Shown: in pieces, positions 16,764-24,263 of the stretch
How positions within the stretch are numbered: position 1 is the first letter of the stretch
How the letters are laid out: each line of letters starts with the position of its first letter
Assembly: GCA_963771015.1 (NCBI GenBank)
Contig: CAVYRN010000007.1
Span: forward strand, 323,698 to 387,697
Length of the DNA: 64,000 bases
Direction: 5' to 3'
Source: CAVSJJ01 sp963771015
GTDB taxonomy: Bacteria > Actinomycetota > Actinomycetes > Actinomycetales > Dermatophilaceae
Program-made: the position numbers and the translations under genes
The notes under the pieces: generated by a model
What the model saw: the letters and a program-made list of their open reading frames with translations, nothing else
What the model was told of the DNA's origin: nothing
Database searches by the model: none

Positions 16764-18740
16764 CAGAACGTCTCGATGGCCAAGCGCGTCCTCGTCGGTC
16801 GCCCGATGCAGAGCGAGCGGCTCGACGAGACGCTCCTCCAGAAGCGGATCGCGTTACCGGTCTTCGCCTCCGACCCGCTGTCCTCCGTCGCGTACGCGAC
16901 AGAGGAGATCCTCAAGGTGCTCGCCCTCGGGGCGCTGGCCTACCTCTATCTCACACCGTGGATCGCCGGAGCCGTCGTCGTCCTCCTCGCCGTCGTGGTG
17001 CTGTCCTACCGACAGGTCATCCAGGCATACCCCGGCGGAGGCGGTTCGTACGAGGTCGTGACCCACAACCTCGGGAGGCGGGCCGGCATGGTCGTGGCGG
17101 CCGCCCTGCTCGTGGACTACATCATGACCGTCGCGGTATCGGTCGCGGCCGGTGTCGACAACATCATCTCCGCCCTGCCCGGGCTCAATACCCACCGTGT
17201 CGCCCTCGCCGTAGGCTTCGTCGTCCTCCTCACCCTCATGAACCTCCGCGGGGTCCGTGAGTCCGGGAGGACCTTCGCCGTGCCGACGTACCTGTTCGTC
17301 CTCGGGATCGCCTCCCTCATCGGGGTGGGCCTGCTCGAAGCCCTGCTGGGCCATGCCCCCCTTGCAGAGAGCGCGAGCTATACGGTCCGCGCCGAGCAGA
17401 CCGGTCTCACCGGGCTCGCGCTGGTCTTCCTCGCCCTGCGCGCCTTCTCGTCGGGATGCACGGCCCTCACCGGCGTCGAGGCGATCAGCAACGGTGTCCC
17501 CGCGTTCCGCCCGCCGAAGGCACGCAACGCTGCCCGGACGCTGTCGGCCATGGGCGTGATCGCCATCACGTTGTTCAGCGGCATCACCACGCTGGCCGTC
17601 GTCGCCCAGGTCAAGGTCGCCGAGAACCCCTGCGACCTCGTGGGCTTCACCACATGCGCATCCACCCCCCAGCGCACCGTCATCGCCCAGCTCGCCGCCG
17701 CCGTCTTCGGAGGCACGGCCAGCCCCCTCTTCTACTACATCCAGGCCACGACCGCCCTCGTCCTCATCCTCGCTGCGAACACGGCCTACAACGGCTTCCC
17801 CATGCTCGCCTCGATCCTCGCCCGGCACCGTCTCATGCCGACGCAGCTCGACACCCGCGGCGACCGGCTGGCCTACAGCAACGGGATCATCGCGCTCGCT
17901 GCCGTCGCCGGTAGCCTCCTGGTGGCCTACCAGGCCTCGGTGAGCCGGCTCATCCAGCTCTACATCCTGGGCGTGTTCACCTCCTTCACGCTGAGCCAGA
18001 TCGGGATGGTCAAGCACTGGAACACCGAGCTTCGGAAGGTCATGGCGCCGGGCGTGCGCCGTCGTATGCACGCCTCACGGGTCATCAACGGTCTCGGAGC
18101 CAGCCTCACCGGTCTCGTCCTGGTCATCGTTCTCGTGACGAAGTTCACCCACGGCGCCTACCTCGTGGTGATCGCAGTCCCCATCCTTGTTGGCCTCATG
18201 GGCGCGGTGTCCCGTCACTACCAGCACGTCGCCGACGAGCTTCGCCCAACTCCCCGCTCACGACGGCTGCCCAGCCGCGTCCATGCCGTCGTCCTGGTGT
18301 CCCACCTCCACGAGCCGGCCCTACGGGCCATCGCCTACGCCCGCGCGACCCGCCCGTCGACACTGACGGCGCTCACCGTCCAGGTCGATGCCGACGAGAC
18401 CCGTCGGCTCAAGGATGCCTGGACACGCACCGACCTTGCCGTGTCACTGACCACGCTCCACTCGCCTTATCGCGATATCACCGGACCGATCATCGACTAC
18501 ATCGCCAGGATCAGGCGGGACAGCCCCGGCGATCTGGTCGCCGTCTTCGTCCCCGAGTACGTCGTCGGGCACTGGTGGGAGTCCCTGCTGCACAACCAGA
18601 GTGCGCTGCGCCTCAAGCTACGCCTGCGCCTGCTCGGCAACGTCATGGTGACGAGCGTCCCGTACCAGCTGGCCGGCGCCTCCGCGGCGATGGCCGCCGA
18701 GGAGGCGACCGAAGCCCAGGCCAGCGACCACACAGGGTGA
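16761..18740 (+). CDS. kimA: KimA-type potassium importer (APC superfamily)
   Basis: Integral membrane protein of 659 residues. The KimA/YdaO signature PVFASDPLSSVAYATEEIL occurs about 30 residues in. Twelve hydrophobic helices extend to about residue 480 (ANTAYNGFPMLASIL, GAYLVVIAVPILVG), and a cytoplasmic alpha/beta domain of about 170 residues ends the protein. In Bacillus subtilis KimA is a high-affinity proton-coupled potassium importer inhibited by c-di-AMP. Being divergent from kdpDE supports a potassium role over amino-acid transport, which general APC annotation would suggest. Start at 16761 is favoured by the leaderless promoter; ATG 16776 is possible. Confidence 0.8.
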   Translation: MQNVSMAKRVLVGRPMQSERLDETLLQKRIALPVFASDPLSSVAYATEEILKVLALGALAYLYLTPWIAGAVVVLLAVVVLSYRQVIQAYPGGGGSYEVVTHNLGRRAGMVVAAALLVDYIMTVAVSVAAGVDNIISALPGLNTHRVALAVGFVVLLTLMNLRGVRESGRTFAVPTYLFVLGIASLIGVGLLEALLGHAPLAESASYTVRAEQTGLTGLALVFLALRAFSSGCTALTGVEAISNGVPAFRPPKARNAARTLSAMGVIAITLFSGITTLAVVAQVKVAENPCDLVGFTTCASTPQRTVIAQLAAAVFGGTASPLFYYIQATTALVLILAANTAYNGFPMLASILARHRLMPTQLDTRGDRLAYSNGIIALAAVAGSLLVAYQASVSRLIQLYILGVFTSFTLSQIGMVKHWNTELRKVMAPGVRRRMHASRVINGLGASLTGLVLVIVLVTKFTHGAYLVVIAVPILVGLMGAVSRHYQHVADELRPTPRSRRLPSRVHAVVLVSHLHEPALRAIAYARATRPSTLTALTVQVDADETRRLKDAWTRTDLAVSLTTLHSPYRDITGPIIDYIARIRRDSPGDLVAVFVPEYVVGHWWESLLHNQSALRLKLRLRLLGNVMVTSVPYQLAGASAAMAAEEATEAQASDHTG

Positions 18741-18783
18741 GGCGGCGCCCGTGCCCGACCGGGCCAGTGCCTCTCCGGACCGC

Positions 18784-19335
18784 CTAGCGGCTGCGCTCGC
18801 GCAGGCCGCGGACATAGGCCGCCTGGCCGAAGTGCTGGGTCACGTCGCCGACCACCGACACGATCCGCACCGCCCCGGTCACCGGCGGGTCCCACCGACG
18901 GTCGACGATCCTGTCGAAGTCCTCGACGCTCATCGACCGGATCACGCCGGCGGTGAGGTTGTGGACCGCCTCGTGGTAGCCGACGAGCAGGTCGGGGTCG
19001 GCGAGCGAGAACGCGCCGACCTGGCCGGCGGTCTGGCCGTAGCCGATGTCGGCCACGTCGTAGGGCAGGCCGAACCGGTGGGCCCAGCCCTGGCTCGTCC
19101 ACACCTGCTCCTCGGCGATGAGGGCAGCCAGGTGGTCGTCCTGGACGCGGGAGAGATGCCACAACAGCCAGGCGATCGAGTTGGCGGCCGGGTCGGGCCG
19201 CCACAGCAGGTCCTCGACGCTCAGGCCGGCCACGAGGTCGGGGATCCCGGCCCGGACCCTGTCGAACGCGTCCATGAGGATGCTGCGGGTGAGCTCGAGG
19301 CCCGGGTCGGGGGTGAAGTCAGCGGTCGACGTCAT
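18784..19335 (-). CDS. DinB/DUF664 mycothiol-dependent-type protein
   Basis: A 183-residue four-helix protein of the DinB/DUF664 superfamily, whose members are metal-binding thiol S-transferases. In actinobacteria many use mycothiol. Visible metal-ligand candidates are IAWLLWHLSRVQDDHL (His near 60 and 68) and the later GDVTQHFGQAAYVRG (His near 168), in the typical spacing. Length fits. It converges with kimA after 43 bases and is followed, 67 bases further, by the permease gene running the same way. Target compound unknown. Confidence 0.75.
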   Translation of the reverse strand: MTSTADFTPDPGLELTRSILMDAFDRVRAGIPDLVAGLSVEDLLWRPDPAANSIAWLLWHLSRVQDDHLAALIAEEQVWTSQGWAHRFGLPYDVADIGYGQTAGQVGAFSLADPDLLVGYHEAVHNLTAGVIRSMSVEDFDRIVDRRWDPPVTGAVRIVSVVGDVTQHFGQAAYVRGLRERSR

Positions 19336-19402
19336 CCCCCCACGATGGCACGGGCGACCGACCGTCGGCCAGCCACCGGCGGCATACCCGAGGGGCCGGC
19401 AG

Positions 19403-20704
19403 TCAGGCGAAGGTGAAGTAGCGCAGCACGATGTACGGCACGCTGACCGCGATCGTGACGGCCGTGACGATCAGGCCGTACTTGGTGAACATCCAGAACG
19501 AGATGGGATGGCCGTTGCGCTTGGCGATCCCGGTGATGACGACGTTGGCACTCGCGCCGACGGCCGTCGCGTTGCCGCCGAGGTCGGCGCCGAGGGCGAG
19601 GGCCCACCACAGCGACTCCTGTGGCGGGGTGAGGCTCCCCGCCCGGCCGACCAGGTCGAGGACGAGCGGCGACATCGTCGCGACGTACGGGATGTTGTCG
19701 ACGAGGCCGGACAGCGCCGCCGACCCGACGAGGATCCCCTGGGCCGCCACGAGATGTCGGTCGCCGACGGCCGACGTGACGGACGTGGCGAGCTCGCCGA
19801 TGATGCCCTGGTCGACGAGCGAGCCGACCATGATGAACAGGCCCGCGAAGAAGACGAGCGTCTCCCACTCGACGTCGTCGAGGTAGACGGCGTGGTCCAT
19901 CCGCGAGACGAGCACGGCCGCTCCGGCGCCGAGCAGCGCGATGAGCGAGGGCTCGATGTGGTGCAGCGAGTGGGTGACGAAGCCGGTGAGGACGAGGACG
20001 AGGACGACGATGAGCCGGACGAGCAGCGGGCGGTCGGTGATCGCGTCGGCCCCACGCAGCGCCATGAGGGCGTCGGCCTTCTCGGGGTTGTAGCGCAGGT
20101 GGCGTCCCCAGAGGAACCAGGTGAGGACGATGAAGACCCCCATGAGGACGACGACGATCGGGGCGAGGTTGACGAGGAAGTCGTTGAAGGTCAGGCCCGC
20201 CCGGCTGGCGATGATGATGTTCGGGGGGTCGCCGATGAGCGTTGCGGTGCCGCCGATGTTGCTGGCCATGGCCTCGGCGAGGAGGAACGGGATCGGGTTG
20301 AGGTCGAGCCGGTCGGTGACGAGCAGGGTGACCGGCGCGATGAGCAGGACCGTCGTCACGTTGTCGAGCAGTGCCGAGGCGACCGCGGTGATGAGGCAGA
20401 GCAGCACCATCATCCGGAACGGCCGGGCACCCGAGCGTTGGGCGGCCCAGATCGCGAGGAACTCGAAGACGCCGGTCTGTCTGAGGACGCCGACGATGAT
20501 CATCATCCCGAGGAGCAGGAAGATGACGTTCCAGTCGATGCCCGTCTCCTGCGAGAAGAACGCGCTGTGCCCGCGTGCGGCGCCGATGATGACCATGGCC
20601 GCGGCTCCGCCGAGCGCCGCCGCCACGCGGTGGACGCGCTCGGTGGCGATGAGGATGTACGCAACGACGAAGACGCCAATGGCGAGGTATGCCGTGACGC
20701 TCAC
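19403..20704 (-). CDS. NhaD/ArsB-type (SLC13-like) ion permease
   Basis: Integral membrane protein of 433 residues with about 11 helices in two homologous halves. The halves carry the hairpin signatures SALLDNVTTVLLIAPVT (about 114-130) and ALSGLVDNIPYVATMSPL (about 330-347), plus GTATLIGDPPNIIIAS and ADLGGNATAVGASANVV. This is the ion transporter superfamily pattern of NhaD, ArsB and SLC13 carriers; the ion (arsenite, Na+/H+, dicarboxylate) cannot be told. The start ATG overlaps the stop of the upstream CBS gene (ATGA), so the two form an operon and the CBS protein may regulate the permease. Confidence 0.8.
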   Translation of the reverse strand: MSVTAYLAIGVFVVAYILIATERVHRVAAALGGAAAMVIIGAARGHSAFFSQETGIDWNVIFLLLGMMIIVGVLRQTGVFEFLAIWAAQRSGARPFRMMVLLCLITAVASALLDNVTTVLLIAPVTLLVTDRLDLNPIPFLLAEAMASNIGGTATLIGDPPNIIIASRAGLTFNDFLVNLAPIVVVLMGVFIVLTWFLWGRHLRYNPEKADALMALRGADAITDRPLLVRLIVVLVLVLTGFVTHSLHHIEPSLIALLGAGAAVLVSRMDHAVYLDDVEWETLVFFAGLFIMVGSLVDQGIIGELATSVTSAVGDRHLVAAQGILVGSAALSGLVDNIPYVATMSPLVLDLVGRAGSLTPPQESLWWALALGADLGGNATAVGASANVVITGIAKRNGHPISFWMFTKYGLIVTAVTIAVSVPYIVLRYFTFA

Positions 20705-21252
20705 TGTCCGTCGTCCTCCGTCGCCGGTGCGGGTCGGGTCGGCGCCGGAAGGATGTCCCTCTCGAGCCGATGTCGCATCAGCTCACTGTTCTGACCGGCG
20801 CGGGTCGCGATCGCGGCGAGGGCCCGGGACAGCATGACGGCGCCGTGGTAGGTGCCGTCCTCGCCGCGGACGACGATGAGTGGCGTGTGCTCGGCGACCA
20901 TGACCGCCGCCACCTCGAGGACGGTGTCCTCCGGGAGGACCGACGGCAGCGCCTTGGCGACGATCCTCTGCGAGTCGAGGAGCTCACCGATCGTCGTGTG
21001 GTTGAGCTTGGCGCACAGCTCGTCGGCGTCCTTCTCCTCGAAGACGTGTGCGAGGTGGGGGTCCTCACGGACGTACTGCGGGAGGATCACCGCCAACAGC
21101 TGGCTGCCCGGCACGACGGCGATCGGGACACCGTCATCGTCGGCGACGACGAGCCCGGGCAGCCGGTACTCGGCGATGACCCGGGCGGCCTCCGATCCGA
21201 GGGTCTCCCGCGAGACGGTGGGGACATGCTCGGCGAGGTTCGCGGCGATCAT
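20701..21252 (-). CDS. Twin CBS-domain protein
   Basis: A 183-residue soluble protein with two CBS motifs. The first (about 3-65) has a conserved glycine-valine turn in PGLVVADDDGVPIAVV. The second (about 95-155) contains PLIVVRGEDGTYHGAVMLSR. CBS pairs bind adenosine nucleotides and usually gate a partner. Here the partner should be the permease, whose start overlaps this gene's stop by four bases. I start at ATG 21252 because the CBS fold begins there; an upstream frame to 21288 looks unlike protein. Confidence 0.75.
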   Translation of the reverse strand: MIAANLAEHVPTVSRETLGSEAARVIAEYRLPGLVVADDDGVPIAVVPGSQLLAVILPQYVREDPHLAHVFEEKDADELCAKLNHTTIGELLDSQRIVAKALPSVLPEDTVLEVAAVMVAEHTPLIVVRGEDGTYHGAVMLSRALAAIATRAGQNSELMRHRLERDILPAPTRPAPATEDDGQ

Positions 21253-21310
21253 GCGCCCACTGTTCCACAGACGGTCACCGCCCCACACAGGACGAATGCG
21301 TGACGCTGCA

Positions 21311-21352
21311 CAGCGGCGGTCGGTTCCCCTGCGTGGGTACCGACCGCCGCTG
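21311..21352. terminator. Strong 14-bp stem, probable phoX terminator
   Basis: CAGCGGCGGTCGGT at 21311-21324 is the exact reverse complement of ACCGACCGCCGCTG at 21339-21352, with a 14-base loop. It lies between the end of the PhoX-like gene and the start of the CBS gene, both on the minus strand. A perfect 14-pair stem without a T-tract is the common actinobacterial terminator form. Confidence 0.6.
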
Positions 21353-21375
21353 CCCCTTCCGGCGGATCCCGGGCG

Positions 21376-22938
21376 TCAGCGGCTGTGGCGGCCGCTCCAG
21401 GTGATCTCCCACGTCACGTTGTCGCCGTGCTGCTGGGTCCAGAAGGTGCGCCAGGTCGGCGCGTAGGGCCGCGGGACCTTGGCGCCGAGGACGCCCCGGA
21501 CGCTCGGGTCGCCGTCGGAGACGTGGATCCCGGTGATCTCGTTGTCGCCGTCGTTGTAGCCGGGCGACGTCGTCGCGTCGTAGAGGGCCGAGGCGTCCCG
21601 GCCCTCTGCGAGGACCCTGGTCACCCGCGGGGCGCGGACCCGGTGCCGGTCGTTGTGGTCCTTCGACAACGAGACGAGGTATGCCGAGTCGAGGGCGTTG
21701 CGCTGCGCGTGCAGGGTGTCACCGGCGTCCTCGACGACGAGCAGGTCGTCGGCCGTGGCGAAGGTGATGTTGTCGAACCCGGTCTGTGCGGGCGAGCCGG
21801 CGAGGACCATGGCGATCCGGCCGGTCGCTGCGCTCGGCGAGCTCTGCGAGATCCGGAAGACGCCACCGAACCGGCCGGGCAGCGCGCTGTCGAGGCTCGT
21901 GTCGCCGGTCTCGGTGACATAGAACTCCTTGAAACCCGTCCCTGGGCGGAAGACGCCGTTCTCCGGCCGCTTCATCGGGGTGGCCGATGCGGCGGCCGCG
22001 GCGGCCGTCGAGGCGAACGCGTCCGTCCCCTCGTGGACCGTGACCCACGCGGTGCGGAACGACGTGCCGTAGGTGTGCAGGTCGGTGACGAACGGGTCGG
22101 CGGGGTCGGCGGCCAGCTCGGCCGCGGTGACCGGCATACCGTTCGACCGCTTGATCTGGAGCGCCTCGAGCGTGCCACCGGCGGTGAGGTCGGTCCGGTC
22201 CGCCGGGACGAAGCGGTAGACGTAGCTGTTCGGGACCTTGCCGCCCGATGCCTTGGCGCCGCCGATGTCCTCGACGAGCCAGACGTTGCCGTCCTTGTCG
22301 TTCTGGATCCCCTCGTAGCCACCCGACCCGAGGGCCGGAAGCGGGACCGCCGCGCCGGTCGTCGGGTCGCCGGCGGCGTCGAGCCGGACGGCGAGGACGC
22401 CACCGCGGGGGGCTCCGGACTCGGCGGTGAGGAGCAGGTCGTGGGTGAACGGGTCCCACGTGATGCCGTCGATGGTCGGGAAGGCGGAGCCGTCGGCGAG
22501 CCCGTCGGAGATGAGGGTGACCCGCTTGGCCGGGTCGGTCTCGTCGAGGTTGACCCTCGTGACGTAGCCGCGCGGGCCGGCCTCGTGGCCCTGGTAGAGG
22601 TAGTGCCTGCCCCCGAAGACGAGGTAGACGTTCTTGTCGGGCTCGGACTTGTTGGCCTCGTGCTGGTCCTGGGTGAGGGGGCCACCGTTGCTCGTGTTGT
22701 ACCCGTAGTCGGTCACCCCGTTGGCGGTGTCGGGGTTGGTCAGCGGCATGCTCCCCCACGCGACGGCGACCTCCGACGCGCTCGGCGTGAGGATGGTGTT
22801 GGCCACGCCGAAACGCGGGTTGGCGTTCGGGACGCCCACGACGGTGAGCCCGCTCGACGCCGACGCGGGCGTCCAGGCCGCGACACCCGTCGCAGCTGCG
22901 GCGATGACCACGGCGGCCACCTTGATGCTCTGCTTCAT
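21376..22938 (-). CDS. PhoX-like (DUF839) secreted phosphatase
   Basis: A 520-residue secreted beta-propeller protein of the PhoX/DUF839 family, whose characterised members are calcium/iron alkaline phosphatases. The N-terminus has a clear Sec signal (MKQSIK, hydrophobic stretch 7-21, cleavage near ASASS 27-31). Typical PhoX blocks are GGPLTQDQHEANK, PTIDGITWDPFTHDLLLTAE, EGIQNDKDGNVWLVED and FDNITFATADDLLVVED. Usual PhoX enzymes are exported folded by Tat, yet no twin arginine is present here. ATG 22938 has CAGGAG six bases upstream. A hairpin terminator follows the gene. It may act in phosphate scavenging; I see no clear PHO box in the 250-base gap upstream. Confidence 0.8.
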   Translation of the reverse strand: MKQSIKVAAVVIAAAATGVAAWTPASASSGLTVVGVPNANPRFGVANTILTPSASEVAVAWGSMPLTNPDTANGVTDYGYNTSNGGPLTQDQHEANKSEPDKNVYLVFGGRHYLYQGHEAGPRGYVTRVNLDETDPAKRVTLISDGLADGSAFPTIDGITWDPFTHDLLLTAESGAPRGGVLAVRLDAAGDPTTGAAVPLPALGSGGYEGIQNDKDGNVWLVEDIGGAKASGGKVPNSYVYRFVPADRTDLTAGGTLEALQIKRSNGMPVTAAELAADPADPFVTDLHTYGTSFRTAWVTVHEGTDAFASTAAAAAASATPMKRPENGVFRPGTGFKEFYVTETGDTSLDSALPGRFGGVFRISQSSPSAATGRIAMVLAGSPAQTGFDNITFATADDLLVVEDAGDTLHAQRNALDSAYLVSLSKDHNDRHRVRAPRVTRVLAEGRDASALYDATTSPGYNDGDNEITGIHVSDGDPSVRGVLGAKVPRPYAPTWRTFWTQQHGDNVTWEITWSGRHSR

Positions 22939-23188
22939 CGATACTCCTGGCTGCGCGAGGCCGGGGCTGTCCCGGCCATGTCGGTCAGCACACCGGCCCG
23001 GTGCGACTGCCACGCAAGACCGAGGTGGCGAGCGGGTGAAGAGTCGCCGACCGTTCGACCTGCCGTGAACCCGCCGCTGTCGGTCCTCCGCCTCACCACG
23101 CCGCGGACCCCTCTGCGGGGTTAGTCTGGCCAGGATCGGCTGGGGCACGGGCGGGGACGCACCCGTGGCACAGGGGAGGAGGCCGACC

Positions 23189-23590
23189 ATGCTCGGTAGG
23201 ACGACCTATAGCCAGGCCTATGTCGCGTCGACTCGGACGACGATGCGACAGATCGTGACGGAGTACCGCAAGCTGGCCAAGTCGGGTGCACCCGACGAGG
23301 ACTTCGAGCAGCAGTTCCTCAACCACCTCGTGCTTGCCCTCGAGATGTACTTCAGCCAACGGCAGCGCCGCCTGGAGGGCAGGGACGGGAACCCGCTCAA
23401 CGAGGTCCGGCTGCTCGCGAGGTCGATCATGCGGAACGACGGCCGCCTCGTCGACGACCCGCAGATCCGGATGCCCCCCGAGCGCTCCGTCCTCGGGTAT
23501 GCCGCCGGCGACGAGATCCGCCTCGACCCGGACAGCTTCACCCGGCTGAGCGAGGCCTTCCTCGATGAGATCGAGCGACGCTATCTCTAG
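23189..23590 (+). CDS. Conserved actinobacterial protein of unknown function
   Basis: A 133-residue soluble, mostly helical and charged protein. ATG 23189 follows a strong GGGGAGGAGG site, so it is clearly a gene; the GTG at 23165 lies before that site. The sequence has an acidic helix region (SGAPDEDFEQQFLNHLVLALEMYF) and a C-terminal helix rich in Glu and Arg. I recognise no catalytic motif. It ends four bases before the DUF2461 gene and is probably co-transcribed with it. Confidence 0.65.
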   Translation: MLGRTTYSQAYVASTRTTMRQIVTEYRKLAKSGAPDEDFEQQFLNHLVLALEMYFSQRQRRLEGRDGNPLNEVRLLARSIMRNDGRLVDDPQIRMPPERSVLGYAAGDEIRLDPDSFTRLSEAFLDEIERRYL

Positions 23591-23594
23591 GGCC

Positions 23595-24263
23595 ATGGAG
23601 CACTTCACCGGCATACCCGCTGACGCGGTCACCTTCTATCGCGAGCTGCGGGAACACAACACCAGGGAATGGTGGGCCGCCAACAAGGACCGGTATGCCG
23701 CGAGCGTGCGCGGGCCCATGGAGGCCCTGCTCGCGGAGCTGGCCGAGGAGTTCGGACCGGGACGCCCGTACCGGCCCCAGCGTGACATGCGGTTCAGCGC
23801 CGACAAGTCGCCCTACAAGGACCATCAGGGCACCCTCGTCCCTGTCGTCGACGGCATGGGCTACTACCTCCAGGTGAGCGCCGACGGGCTGCTGACCGGG
23901 GCGGGCTACCTCCCCAAGGGCCCGGACCAGCTCGCCCGGCTGCGGGCCGCGGTCGACGCCCCGGTCACCGGCCAGGAGCTCGACGCCCTGCTCGACCGCC
24001 TCGACGAGGTCGGTTTCGACCTCGAGGGCGACGCCGTGAAGACCCGGCCCCGCGGTGTCCCGGCCGACCACCCCCGCCTGGAGCTCATGCGCCTCAAGCA
24101 CGTCATCGTCGTCCGACGGCACGGGGAGGTCGACTGGCTGGCCGGCCCCGAGGCCGTGGACCGGGTCCGGGCCGACTGGCGCACGGTTCGGCCGCTCGTC
24201 ACCTGGCTCGTCGAGCACGTCGGCCCGTCGACCACGCCCCGCGGGCCAGCCGCCCGCGGATGA
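23595..24263 (+). CDS. DUF2461-family protein
   Basis: A 222-residue protein of the DUF2461 family (TIGR02453-like), widespread and without known function. The family hallmarks are near the N-terminus: FYRELREHNTREWWAANKDRY at about 11-31 and RFSADKSPYKDHQG at about 65-78. The N-terminal part is highly conserved while the C-terminal 100 residues are variable, as usual. The gene starts four bases after the upstream unknown gene. Its last 65 bases overlap the convergent P-type ATPase gene, so both C-termini share DNA. Confidence 0.8.
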   Translation: MEHFTGIPADAVTFYRELREHNTREWWAANKDRYAASVRGPMEALLAELAEEFGPGRPYRPQRDMRFSADKSPYKDHQGTLVPVVDGMGYYLQVSADGLLTGAGYLPKGPDQLARLRAAVDAPVTGQELDALLDRLDEVGFDLEGDAVKTRPRGVPADHPRLELMRLKHVIVVRRHGEVDWLAGPEAVDRVRADWRTVRPLVTWLVEHVGPSTTPRGPAARG

